In this document: positions 10,883 through 21,223 of the stretch, one piece after another
Layout of the letters: each line of letters opens with the position of its first letter
Numbering within the stretch: position 1 is the stretch's first letter
Source of the DNA: Adiantum capillus-veneris
Taxonomy: Eukaryota; Streptophyta; Polypodiopsida; Polypodiales; Pteridaceae
NCBI GenBank assembly: GCA_014529385.2
Contig: CM043942.1
Coordinates: forward strand, 64,327,184-64,391,183
Reading direction: 5' to 3'
Length of the DNA stretch: 64,000 bases
Notes under the pieces: model-generated
What the model saw: the letters and a program-made list of their open reading frames with translations, nothing else
What the model was told of the DNA's origin: nothing
Databases searched by the model: none
Position numbers and translations under genes: made by a program

Positions 10883-11410
10883 TTTTGCTCGTTGACATGC
10901 ATCACACCTTCGAACATATTATTTAGCATCTGCAAAAAATGCTGGCCACCATATGGCTGCGATTAAAATTTCTCTTGCGGTGATTTTATTAAAAAAGTGA
11001 CCTCCAGCTAATCCAGTATGTGCTTGTTCTATAATGGGAATATATTCGTCTTCATTTGCACAAAGACGTAGATGTTGATCCTTTCCTCTCTAACATATTT
11101 GGTTTTCAATAAGAGCATAGTCTCCTTCAGTTTCAATTTCTCTTTGGCGGAATTTACTAATATCCTTAGGAAATGTTCGGTTTGATAAGTAAGTAACTAG
11201 ATAGTTACTCCATTTAGGAACTAGTGATATTTGGAACAATGTCACATGAGGTATGGGTGCTTCTTTCTGGCATTGAGGACATTTTTTTACAAATGAGTGA
11301 ACATCATTCGTCATAGTTGGCCAAAATACTCCAAGTCTCAAGATCTGTTTCATAGTTTGGTCTTCCGCAAAGTGAAGTCCCACTATGGTAATATGTGCTT
11401 GACTTAGGTA
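10883..11410 (-). pseudogene. gypsy-1 pol: two HHCC zinc-binding modules
   Basis: Two integrase-type zinc-binding segments occur in series. The first (11383-11260) reads HFAEDQT...FWPTMTNDVHSFVKKCPQC. The second (about 11040-10885) reads HTGLAGGHF...WWPAFFADAK, then a stop, then YVRRCDACQRAKMPT. Between them is a connector (WSNYLVTYLSNRTFP...ALIENQI). The second module leads directly into the integrase core. Stops near 11093 and 10921 break the frame. HHCC modules tether integrase to cDNA ends in this family; the doubling is described further in the findings. Confidence 0.75.
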
Positions 11411-12177
11411 CTAGGTTTTGTCCTCATGATCAATGCACAAAAGCAATATTCCATCACGACTTCTTTTGTATAGGCTTCCAGCTTGTAATTGATACATAGC
11501 CGATTTCTCAATTAATCGGATTGTAATAGGAGGTGGAGTTTGCAAATCCACTTGAGCTATGGTCATCAATGATACCATATTTTCCAACCATCGAGGTATC
11601 ATTTCCACTGAGAACAGATATGCAGTTGGTAGATCATTGTCTACTCCCTTTGGTGGTTCTCTTGAAGTAATTCTTGACAAATGATCTGCTCTTTGATGAG
11701 TGGTGCCCTTTTTCACAACTACAGTGAAATCAAATTCTAAAAGAATGATGAACCATCTCACTATTCTTCCTATGTTGTATGGCTTGTTGACCAAGTACAA
11801 TAAGGCTTGGTGGTCCACAAAGAACACAAATTTGTTAGCTAATAGGTAATATCTATACTTTTTTACGGCATTATAGATCATTCCTAATCCTTCCCTTTTG
11901 GTAATTGTATAGTTTTTCTCTGCCATGTTCAATTGTCTACTAGCATAGGAAATAGGAAAATCAATTTTCCTGTCTCCTGGTTGAGCTAGGATACACCTAG
12001 TGGCAAAATTGGAAGCATCTACATGTATGTGAAATATCTTATTCCAATTTAGTGCTTTCAATATTGGAGCTGAAGTGAGAGCTTTCTTAAGCCTTCATGA
12101 AGAATTCTCGACACTCATCTCAGTCCATTTAAAGAGTGTAATCAGGCTATACATGGGTTTTGCAATTATAGCGTACA
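11411..12177 (-). pseudogene. gypsy-1 RNase H domain
   Basis: An open stretch 12061-11411 covers the RT-linked RNase H of Ty3/gypsy pol: HVDASNF, PISYASRQLNMAEKNYT, REGLGMI, FVDHQALLYLVNKP, GTTHQRADHLSR. The segment 12177-12062 holds the RT-RNase H connection (YAIIAKPMYSLITLFKWT, ALTSAPIL) with small indels. Its upstream edge is the GTACA duplication (12173-12177) of the 5.33-kb insertion, beyond which the thumb of the RT continues at 17509. Confidence 0.9.
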
Positions 12178-13379
12178 TGTAAGGTCTCCACCTTTCTAGC
12201 TGTCGGGAATGAACTCAAGCTTTAGGAGAAAGCATTGATCAAGCAATCAAGTAAAAACACTATCTCAAAAGCAATAAAAAAGGGTATTTTTGGAATCTTA
12301 AGCACATCAAACCCCGGGCTAGAGATTTTCAGAAATGAATTCCAATAGAAACTGTCATAGTTATGGTCCCTAGAAGTTTAAACTTTCATTAAATTAATTA
12401 AATAAATTTTAAGGTTTTGATAATCATTACTATAAAAGAATTTTGTCATAAAATCCCTAGATATTTATTGATAATTGAAGATATTTCCAAAATTAATCAT
12501 GAAAAGGGTCAGATAATAGCAAAAAATCAATTTTGTGTATTTGGGGGGCTGTGTGGGGCAGTAATGAACTTGCCCAGGATGGAATTAGTAGAAGGGGTGC
12601 TTGTGGAGATGTAGGGCTTCCTTGGGATGCAAGTTACTACCATTTTCAGCTTGTGAGTGCCCAAAAACCTATAAATATGACCCCTTGCTTCACAATCTGA
12701 AATAGAATCGGAGTCTTGACCATTTCTCTCTTATCTAGAGAGAAATCTACTCAGAAATCACTAGAGAGCAAAAAACTCTAGTAGATTATTCCACGGTAAT
12801 TAGCTTAATCCTTTTTAATTAGAAAAATTATAATAATTTATCTATTTTTTTAAATTAATCCAATTAATTAAGAAGATTAAACTTACTTACACTCTAAATT
12901 ACTCTCTTAATTATTAATACTCTACTGATCACTTAGATTAAGATTAGAGATATTAATCTAGTTAATGATTAAGCCATATTAGGACTGAAATTGATCTTTT
13001 TAGTCATAAATAATGATAATTATATAAATTAAACTTAGATTAATATAGGATAATTACCAAACTTGTATTAGACTATCAAGATGCTAGAAAAATTATCTCT
13101 TAATTTTTTGATTAGTTTCTATAATTAATTAGGCAAAAATTAGTTGCTTTTAATCAAAACATTGATGGAAAATCTATTTAATTATCTCAAAATTTCTTAA
13201 GCTAGTTATCAAAACTAGAAACACTATTAGGAACAGGGGGTAAATTACTCATTAACAGATAACTAATCTAAGTATTTTCTTAGACTGAAATTAACTATTT
13301 TTAGCCATAAATTAAAGGGAGAAATTACATAAACAGGTTAGATAATTATGTGCTATTCATCAAAGGTAGTTTACATGTT
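12178..13379. other. AT-rich non-coding part of the 5.33-kb insertion
   Basis: There is no recognisable gene. A 'tataaata' box at 12670-12677 is followed by CT-rich and 'ctctagagag' sequence that could be a transcription start region of an LTR, on the plus strand, but no matching second copy was found to prove an LTR. Confidence 0.5.
12670..12677 (+). promoter_or_regulatory. Candidate TATA box
   Basis: The string TATAAATA lies about 490 bp inside the 5.33-kb insertion and precedes a pyrimidine-rich tract. It is the best core-promoter candidate of that element. It is supported by motif and position only. Confidence 0.3.
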
Positions 13380-15660
13380 AAAAAATCCATGATAATTATC
13401 TTGGCCACATAAAATTGAATTAGCTAATTATCTTAGTCAAAAACCCTGTCAAAAACCCTATTAGAGTTATAATATATCATTTGAAAGCCATGGTAATTAG
13501 CTTATCCATAGAAATTTGATTTAGCTAATTATCTTTGTCAAAAAACCATAATTTTGAAGTTAAATTAAAGGTGGAAATTAGTAAATTAGATTAGATCGCT
13601 TTGAAATCATTTTTTAGAGTTAGAATACATCATAAGGAAGCCGTGATATTTAGCTTAAGCACAGAAAATTTGTTTAGCTAATTATCTTAGTCAAAAAACA
13701 CTATTTTTGAGGATAAAGTAAAGGGGCAAATATGTAAATCATGTTATATGATTACATGCTATTTATTACAGTTAAATTGTATAATAAAAAAGTCTTAACA
13801 CTAGGTTGGTAACCTAACAGGACATAAAAGTGTCCTTTCAGGGTTTTGAAAAAAACCTCCAAAACCATAGTAGATCCACTCATTTTGTAAAATCCTTTCA
13901 TGAGGTTATAGTTCAAGGCCTACTTATACACATGGAAAAAATAAGAAACTTGAAAAATATCTCATCTTTTGGTCACACCAAGCCTCCAAAGTTGATGGAC
14001 CAGTACATTTTCATCAAAACAGTCATTTCTCACGTTTTGTTGCATAAAAATAAGATTAGGGATTTTTGTAGGACTTGAGATAAATTCCCTAGTTAACTTC
14101 AATGGGTTGGTGATCAGAACATATGATTGCTTCTCACTCACTATTTTTTGTTTTGCCAAAAGAAATAGGTACAAAAAAGCTGAATTTTTACCATTCTGCA
14201 AACCTATCATCAAAGTTTCTATAGCCACGCTCAATACAAATAATATATGCATGTTTTCTTAGTTCCCTATTGTCCTTTAGGTTCATAAGGATCCATGGAG
14301 CATGTCAAAAGAATAATACATCTCTTACCAAGGGGAATCTTGTGGACAAAGATGAAGTGCTAAATACAGCAAACATGAAAAACCTGGGTTCAACATTATG
14401 AGTTATAGAATCCCATAGAAACTATTCAATATCTAGCCAAATTTGATCCTTATGACTAGACATGGTTACTACCTACAAAATGCATGTAGTTGTCACAAGA
14501 AAGTAACAATATTGAAAAAGCTATACTTGATATACTAGAATGTTTCGTTTTCTTCTATAATTGAAAAAATCAACCATCGTTGTCTACTATGCAAAATAGG
14601 GTATTAGGTGCCCCAAAACTCAAGGAATATTAGCTTTATGTTACAATATGCGACATAGAAAATCAAAACTACATTTGGATATCATGAAAGCCACCAAAAA
14701 AATCATAAAAGAGCTAAAATTGGCTAAAAGACAGGATTTGACAATTTTTGTAATTTGGTCATAACTTACAACTTTAACATTTATTTCTCCCTAGAAGCAT
14801 CTAGACATGTTCAGGACTACTAAAGATAGTTCTCTAGCATTATAGACCTCACAAACATGAATTCTAGAGTGGTATAGTTGCAAAAAGTTAAAAAAAGCCA
14901 AAAGCAGGACCCGTTTTTTCACACAGTTTAGGTTGTGAAATGTTGTGCAAGGACAAGGTTAAAGATGGAATTCATATTCCAAAAAAATGTCAAGTTTTTT
15001 TCAGCTCATGAGACAACTTTCTAGAAAGATAGCACCTCAAAATCCATTTTGAAACTCTTGACATAATTCAAGAAAATGGTCACTTAACAGGACATAAAAG
15101 TGTCCCATTACCAACCTAGTGTTAATAATTATATCAAGGTTAAAAAATTAGTATAGATATTTATCTGAGTCAAATTATGATAATTTTAGATAAAAATTAA
15201 AGGAGAAATTAAAAAATCATGCTAGATGATTACATGCTATTTATTAGAGTTACACTACATGATAAAAAAGCCGTGATAATATGTCTAAATTAGAAATTTA
15301 GTATAGATATTTATCTAAGTCAAATTATACTAATTCTAGCTAAAAATTAAAGAGGGAAATATGTAAATCATGTTATATGACTACATGCTGTTTATCAAGG
15401 TTAGATTACATTATAAAAAATCATTGATAATTATGACAAGGTTAGATAATTAGTATAGATATTTATCTAAGTCAAATTAAACTAATTTTAGCTAAAAATT
15501 AAAGAGAAAAATTAGTAAATCATGTTAGATGATTACATGTTATTTAACAAAGTTAGATTACATGATAAATAAGCCATGATAATTATTTCAAGGTTAATAG
15601 ATTAGTATAGATATTTAGCTAAGTCAAACTATACTAATTCTAGCTGAAGTAAAATATGAA
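13380..15660. repeat. Eroded tandem repeats of about 100-155 bp, split by a TIR element
   Basis: The phrase 'tagctaattatcttagtca' or its variant 'atttatctaagtcaaatta' recurs near 13421, 13522, 13675, 15160, 15310, 15458 and 15612. It is accompanied by 'gattacatgctatttat' and 'aaattaaag'. The period is about 150 bp, with one shorter step. The array is interrupted at 13799-15121 by a TIR element. Comparison with neighbouring units supplies the empty-site sequence for that insertion. Confidence 0.75.
13799..15121. mobile_element. 1.32-kb TIR element with CACTAGG ends flanked by TTAA
   Basis: The left end reads CACTAGGTTGGTAA and the right end reads TTACCAACCTAGTG, a perfect 14-bp inverted repeat. 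Both are flanked by TTAA (13795-13798 and 15122-15125). Inside each end lies GGACATAAAAGTGTCC in the same orientation (about 13819 and 15090). Neighbouring tandem units show an empty-site equivalent of the same length with a single 4-bp block, so the duplication is TTAA or the TA inside it. No transposase is recognised, so it appears non-autonomous. A truncated relative sits at 7526-8192. The ends look CACTA-like, but the flank does not fit a 3-bp duplication. Confidence 0.75.
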
Positions 15661-16197
15661 AATTAGATCATTAAGTTGAAAAATTAAAAGATAGTTATTA
15701 AAGGTCGCAAATATCATTATCTACTTGTAATAATTATACCATATTTAATTAGTTAGTTTAGAAAATTATAATTGACAAAAAGTTCTATTTTTAGCAAAAG
15801 ATTAATTAAATAAATAGACTTTGGAGTCAAAAGTTTTTAGGAAAATTATAGTAAGGGTAAACCAGTGATATAAAGTTGAGCAAGTGAAATATTTAAGATA
15901 AATAAATTAGAATAAATATTAAGCTCAAAATAAGCAGATTCCAAGCTTAAAATTCGATGAGAAAATTAGAAAAAAGATATAAAAAATTACAAGAAAACTA
16001 GGAGAGATTAAAAAAACTCTTAAGAAAGAAAGTTATCATATCTATATAGGCAAATAAGAAATTATTAGGTCAAAAATTTACAAATTATTAGGTCAAGTTT
16101 AACTTGGATTTTGTTACGATTGACTACAAAGGTTATGTCTAGCTTTAGGATAATTTACCTAATCATTACACGTCCTTTTTTATAAGGATAAGAAGTT

Positions 16198-16335
16198 ATG
16201 GCACCCAGAAGAACCCGAAGAAATCCTAGAGCTGATGATGCAGATAGTATTCCTAAAAGAGCTAGAGCGTCCCACGACAATGAGGCCGGGCCTAGTAGTA
16301 GGCCTACGAAGGAGATTTTTCAGGCGCCAACGTAG
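16198..16335 (+). pseudogene. Short Arg-rich open frame, possibly a gag start
   Basis: The frame starts MAPRRTRRNPRADDAD and runs 45 codons to a TAG at 16333-16335. It then continues in the same frame with QQMADQSQ, so the stop may be a changed CAG. Composition (Arg/Pro/Ser, polar) resembles the N-terminus of many LTR-element gag proteins, but no domain is present. No function can be assigned. Confidence 0.35.
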
Positions 16336-17508
16336 CAGCAGATGGCCGATCAGTCCCAGGTGGGTTTTCATTATTCAATTAAGTCTTCAAATAGTTTAAG
16401 TTCTTCTATAAGTTAGCATTGCATATGTAAGGAGTGAGTAAGAATCAGAAAAGGAATAATTGGTTGAAAATGGAAGGTAGCTTCCAAGAAACCAACATGC
16501 ATTGTTTGTAATTAGGAAAGAATTGTTTAGGCTAAGATTGGTTGAATTAGGAAAGGTACGATTGATCATCCTTAAGACAGCTTGTTGTCTCAAGACACCT
16601 TCGACTCCTTGGTATATTTTCATGAATAATGATGGCTTTCTAGCTACGAGTAAGTAGGTTACCCCCATGAACGATGAGTTTCTACTCCGTGTCATGTCTT
16701 GATGTCTCTACATAAGTTATGATACCATTTTTTATCCTAGAGGAACCGCCCTGTTGTATGGGCAACTGGTTTGGTGTATGGACACCCCATTAACCTTGGG
16801 TGGGGGTTTATCCACCCTGGATTGTGAACAAGGAATGGGTGTTGTTTTTCACCCTTAGGTGGTCTTGAGACAAGAAGAGTACTGGTCATGGTTATTATGA
16901 ACAATTTTTTGATTGACAGTACCCTATCTTAAGTTTAAAGATGTCTGTTTGCTAAAAGAATGCTTTCAATGCTATCCTTAATATTTGATTGAAGGAATCA
17001 CTGTGAAGGAAAGTTAAAAGAAACCATTATTTTAAATGTTAAAACAATATGATAGTAATTAGAAAACAAAAGAATCATGTGTGAGTGCAGGGTGGTAAGT
17101 GGAGATCAACTAAGGTTGTCAATCATGGATGGGTGGACCTGATTAGTCAGGTAACTATCCATCCCCGTGCACTAAAAATGTTTAGAAAACTTCTTCACTT
17201 GGAAGAGGAATCCACTAGCAGCTGTGCCCTCACATGTGTTAGGGGGGGGAAAGCATTGGTTGAGGATACCTTAACCCAATTTGTGGAAGTTATTGGGATG
17301 AAATAGTTTTGGACTTTTAATATGTTGTCCCGTTTTCTCTACGAGACGGGACTAGGTCTACTTCTAGGGCTATAGACCCAAGCCATTGTCAATGGTAAAG
17401 GTCTATTCCTTGGATTTTTCTTGTTTAGAGACTATGATTTTTATTAGGCCTAGAGACCTTTCAAGGATCCCATCCCGATTTTGACATGGACGGGTTGGGG
17501 ACCTCACA
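16336..17508. other. Non-coding right part of the 5.33-kb insertion
   Basis: No gene is supported. The frames present are short and unrecognised. A TGATACCA at about 16730 resembles a reverse-strand methionine-tRNA primer site, but the expected CA-ended LTR does not abut it. Confidence 0.5.
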
Positions 17509-18370
17509 GTACATGTAAATGAATCGTCTGTAATATCTACAATGTCCCGTGAAAGCTTGAACCCCTTTGACTATTGTCGGTCTAGGCAATTCAACAATAG
17601 CATGAATTTTATCCATATCAGTAGCTATGTCATTTTTAGACACTATATGTCCAAGAATTTTTCCTTGTCTACCCATAAACGTGCACTTTTCAGGATTTAA
17701 GCAAATCCTATAAAGTCTACATTTTTCAAATACCTTTTTGAGGTATTCAAAATGATCATCTCGGATCGATGAATGTACACATAGATCATCCATATATACT
17801 TCTAGAAAATTTTGAAGGTATTCCTTAAAAGCATCGCTCATTAATCTTTGGAAGGTGATAGGAGCATCAATTAACCTAAAAGGGATAACCCGATAGGAAA
17901 AAATACCCCATTCAGTTTCAAAGGCAGTTTTATGCTGATCTTTGGGGTCAACCAAAAGTTGATTGTATCTCGAAAAACCATCCAAAAAGCTATAACCTTA
18001 TTTTCTTGCAACTCATTCTAAAACATGCTCAGTGATTGGAAGAGGAAACTTGTCTCTAATGGTAGTTCCATTCACTTTCTTGAGATTGACGCACACCCTT
18101 AGTTTTCCATTTTTCTTGGGTACTACCACAATTGGAGGCACCCAATCTGTGTGTTCAATTTCATAAATGAATTTGGCCTCCTTTAGCTTTTCTATCTCTT
18201 CTTTTATCCTTCTGGAAAATGTCTCATTATAAGTGTATGGCCTCTGTTTGCTTGATTTCGCATCATCTCTCATAGGTATGGTATGTTGATAGATTTCTGG
18301 ATCAACATCCTTGAGATCCTTATAAGACCAAGCAAAGATATATATCTCGATATTCTTTTAGTAATCTTAA
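17509..18370 (-). pseudogene. gypsy-1 reverse transcriptase
   Basis: This is the RT palm and fingers of Ty3/gypsy pol. Reading downward from about 18360: FAWSYKDLKDVDPE, IPMRDDAK, KEEIEKLKEAKFIYEI, PIVVVPKKNGKLRVCVNLKKVN, PLPITEHVLE, DGFSRYNQ, then the catalytic YMDDL near 17800, LNPEKCTFMGRQGKILGHIVS, and HCRYYRRFIYMY at the insertion edge. A single TAA at 17998-18000 interrupts an otherwise long frame. A small shift lies upstream near 18350. The domain is cut after IYMY by the 5.33-kb insert and continues at 12177. Confidence 0.92.
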
Positions 18371-19424
18371 CAAAAGCTCTTCTTCTTCTTCTATCAGGTC
18401 ATTTGCAATGTAGACAGGTCTAGGCTCTTCTCTTGGTTCGACCAGATCTATTTTTTTGCATTTTTAGGTCCTTCGTAGGATTTGCCCAGTTTTTGTAGTT
18501 TCCTGACAGGTTGTTTGACTATGATTTTTTTATCTTGGAGAGTATATTTCTTGTAATGGGATGGATCACTCATTACATCTTTACCTTCCTCCTCAGTGGT
18601 TTCCATTTTAGTTGTATATATCTCCTTTAGAGCTTTCTTCAACTCTTGATACTTCTTTCTTCGTTCAACTCCTGTCATGGTTGAACCCTTGTCCTGGTAT
18701 TTAGGTTTTGCTTGAGTTTTCTTTCTCGTTTTTCTCAATGTTTTTGATATTTCCTACTTTTTGTTTAAAGGATATCTACCGTTTATTTAGTCTTTGACAC
18801 AATCATGTGCATCTATTAGCATCAAAAACTGTGTTCTACTGGTGGATACTGATGGCATAGGTCTAGATTTCAAGTTTCTCTTGTTTCTTTTTCTTCTATA
18901 CCATTTCTGTCGTCTTGGTTTCTGGTTTGGAAAGTCAAAAAACTTTTCCTCCCCTCCTTTTATGAGTAGTTTAGCTCTCACATGTTCTTTTTCTTACCTC
19001 GAATCATCTGAGGTAGCTAAATGTTCTTCTAGCTCATCCGTTGCATCATAGTAGAGGTCTGAAAAGGTTTGTTGAGCTTTCATTAAGTCCTTAGATTCTT
19101 GAATTTCATCTTCAATGTGAAGGGTTGAGATCATTTGTATAGGAATAATGCCGTAGCCGTCCTCATTGCAAAATTGACTAGGCATAGAAGTATTTACACA
19201 TACATCCATTGTTGCTAAAATTTGAGTCCACTCAAATGGCTCAAACAAACGTCTGGAAAGGGTTCAAGTACATAGGCTTCATATGTGCAATCCCTTTCTA
19301 AGATACATTCTTCTCGTTTTAAGCTCCCATTTTCTGAGGCTCCGCACATCCAAATAGGTGTGTCTTTGTTCAACCAAGATGGAAGCTTAGTTTTAGCCAA
19401 AGAGACTGAGTCATATTCTTGTAT
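18371..19424 (-). pseudogene. gypsy-1 pol linker between protease and RT
   Basis: Three adjacent reverse-strand frames (19424-19215, 19248-18994, 18981-18448) continue the polyprotein from the protease across the CACTA insertion site (IQEYDSVSLAK) towards the RT. They include an acidic stretch (HIEDEIQESKDL, ATDELEEHLATSDDS) and a Lys-rich stretch. No catalytic domain is visible. The frame joins the 27179-27241 segment exactly when the CACTA element and one TAT are ignored. Confidence 0.75.
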
Positions 19425-19570
19425 CACTACAAGAGGCTCTTCACATTAGCGACGCTCACACAGCGACGCTCAAAAAAAAAATTCCCGGCGTCGCTATGAG
19501 CGTCCCTATAAGCGTCGCTATGAGCGTCGCAAATTTACAAAGAAATTTGCGACGCTCATAGCGACGCCAG
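19425..19570 (+). repeat. CACTA left TIR and subterminal repeats
   Basis: The TIR is 12 bp perfect (CACTACAAGAGG). It is followed by TAGCGACGCTC-type motifs and their complements. A hairpin has 25-bp perfect arms, 19512-19536 and 19543-19567, around the loop ACAAAG. In En/Spm elements such subterminal motifs bind the second element protein; that role is inferred here. Confidence 0.9.
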
Positions 19571-19599
19571 CTAGGGTAAAAAAAATAACCGAGCGCGCC

Positions 19600-19626
19600 C
19601 AAAAACTCAGATCTCAGATCTGAGTT
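19600..19626. repeat. Short palindrome AAAACTCAGATCT / AGATCTGAGTTTT
   Basis: The arms are 13 bp and separated by one base, just inside the subterminal repeats of the CACTA element. A terminator or stem function is possible but not shown. Confidence 0.7.
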
Positions 19627-19662
19627 TTTCGGCGCCCTCAAGCAAAGAGCAGGTAACGCTCT

Positions 19663-19665
19663 CCC

Positions 19666-19751
<86 letters not shown>

Positions 19752-19871
19752 AGAGGAAGGAGAGCCAGGTATGCTCCTTCCCTCTCCTCATTCTCATGTT
19801 CCCTTCCCCTCTTTCTCTCTCCCTCGCTCTCTCTCTCACACACACACACATACACACACACATATAGTGTT

Positions 19872-19906
<35 letters not shown>

Positions 19907-20130
19907 AAGAGAGAGTGCAAAAACGCACACACATACATAAACAAAGAATGCACACACACATTGAGAGAGAAAAAGAGAGAGAGAGCATGCATAAACAAAA
20001 AACGCACGCATTGAGAGAGGAAAAGAGAGAGAGAACATGCATAAACAAAAAACGCACACATTGAGAGAGGAAAAGAGAAAGAAAACATGCATACGATCCA
20101 AAAAAACGCACACACATTGAGAGAGAAAGA
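19663..20130. repeat. Compound microsatellite region (CT, CA, GA)
   Basis: Runs of CT at 19663-19703, CA at 19711-19747, CT/CA near 19820-19862 and GA at 19875-19915 alternate. Three imperfect units of about 60 bp containing 'aaaaacgcacacattgagag' follow. Long open frames across this stretch consist of Ser/Leu or Cys/Val repeats and are artefacts of the dinucleotides. Confidence 0.9.
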
Positions 20131-20473
20131 AAGAGAAACTAAGGGAGCGTCGTAGGAAACTAATTAAAATTAAAAGACCTAAAGATCTAGCCGACGAGGA
20201 GTTGAACTGAAGACCTATTATTCAAGAGAGAAATGGCATAATCAATCTATCATACTTGGCATGGGTGATAGAAAGGTTATACCATTTATCTCTTTTTATT
20301 GGCACACACATCCACACATGCGCACACACACAGGAAGAAGAGAGTTATAACGTCGTAGGAAACTATCTTAAAAGACGTTAAAGATTAGGTTATATGTAGA
20401 CTTACATTAAATTAGATTTAGGTTTATTTTTAACTAGATTTACGTTTATTTAAGCTAGATTTAGATTTATGTT
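20131..20473. other. CACTA 5' non-coding region
   Basis: There is no gene. The phrase 'cgtcgtaggaaact' is repeated at about 20147 and 20352, so a small internal duplication brackets the stretch. Confidence 0.6.
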
Positions 20474-20754
20474 ATATTAGATTAGATGCGGGTCTCCATA
20501 GACTGCGATGCCTGCATGAAGCGGGTGAAGAAAGCCCTCAATGGAATATAGGGTATTGCTGCCTTCACTCATAGTGGGCTCCGTCGATCCAAAAGTACTG
20601 GTGAAATGTCTTCAGAAGATAGGGAAGAAGGTGGATCTTCAGGGCGGCAAGAGTCACTACATCCCCGACACAATGACCATCTAGACAACCTCTAGTCATT
20701 AGACTTACGTTAAATTAGATTTAGCTTTATTTTTAGTTAGATTTACGTTTATTT
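20396..20754. repeat. About 56-bp direct repeats flanking the HMA fragment
   Basis: The left copy at 20396-20451 and the right copy at 20699-20754 share 'tagacttac', 'ttaaattagatttag' and 'tttatttttaac/gttagatttacg' with about four differences. The 247 bp between them contain the captured gene fragment. The deleted copy 1 starts within the right repeat. Confidence 0.85.
20474..20697 (+). pseudogene. Captured HMA-domain (HIPP-like) gene fragment
   Basis: The frame from 20486 encodes RVSIDCDACMKRVKKALNGI, which fits the first strand and helix of a heavy-metal-associated domain including the metal-binding CxxC (CDAC). A TAG follows at 20549-20551, where family members continue with E-G-V. After a shift the frame resumes with VGSVDPKVLVKCLQKIGKKVDLQ (about 20575-20650), the second half of the domain. 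Proteins of this type (heavy-metal-associated isoprenylated plant proteins) bind copper, zinc or cadmium. One strand is missing, and it lacks a start context, C-terminus and isoprenylation motif. It lies inside a CACTA transposon upstream of the transposase, so it is a transduplicated host fragment. Confidence 0.8.
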
Positions 20755-21068
20755 AGATTTACGCTTATTTACGTTAGATCGAGTCCACGCAAGAATTACT
20801 TACGGTTTAGGGTTTAGAGTTAGACGAACAGTGAAAAGATCTACTGTGAAAAGATGTTAAGATGAAGTGAAGTGCTACAGCTAGAGAAGAGGCAAAGGGA
20901 TTTTGTCCACTACATGCAGTATCATGTAGACGTGGGTGTCTAGATTTCTTGTACCCACAAATATAGGTATTGACCAATAAAGACGAGATTATAACCCGGT
21001 GGTTCTGATCTCCGTGCACCTCTAGACCGAGGTGTGCGGGGATTGGACATGACTAGAGAATGTGAGGT

Positions 21069-21163
<95 letters not shown>
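21069..21163. repeat. (GA)n microsatellite, full CACTA copy
   Basis: This is an uninterrupted run of AG dinucleotides of about 95 bp, 60 bp upstream of the transposase start codon, at the same site as in copy 1. Confidence 0.95.
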
Positions 21164-21164
<1 letters not shown>

Positions 21165-21223
21165 GAAGAATGCCAATAGAATATTAAATTTGTTGTTTAG
21201 GTTATAAGTTTTTTATCCTCATT

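Larger units (their letters stand above)
12178..17508. mobile_element. 5.33-kb insertion with TG...CA ends, TSD GTACA
   Basis: The insert begins TGTAAGGTCTCC at 12178 and ends ACCTCACA at 17508. It is flanked by GTACA at 12173-12177 and 17509-17513. Those boundaries and the 5-bp duplication are typical of LTR retrotransposons. The two ends are also imperfect inverted repeats (TGTAAGGTCTCCA against TGTGAGGTCCCCA on the other strand). I could not find a long direct repeat that would be paired LTRs, nor pol domains. The interior is AT-rich with tandem repeats near 13380-15660, a nested TIR element at 13799-15121 and a short basic open frame at 16198. Whether it is a non-autonomous LTR derivative or another class stays open. 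Confidence 0.8.

Noticed and set aside
12178-12200. Terminal inverted repeat of the 5.33-kb insertion as proof of a DNA transposon
   Set aside because: The inverted match is short and imperfect, and TG/CA ends with a 5-bp duplication fit LTR elements at least as well.
16720-16740. Reverse-strand TGGTATCATAAC as a primer binding site of the 5.33-kb insertion
   Set aside because: The sequence before it does not end in CA, and the implied 770-bp LTR has no second copy at 12178.
19607-20117. Overlapping open frames of 90-170 codons around the microsatellites
   Set aside because: They encode runs of Ser/Leu, Cys/Val or His/Thr dictated by CT, CA and GA dinucleotides and appear in several frames at once.
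20200-20260. tRNA-like stretch 'gaggagttgaactgaagacct'
   Set aside because: No cloverleaf could be drawn; the D- and T-arm consensus bases are missing.
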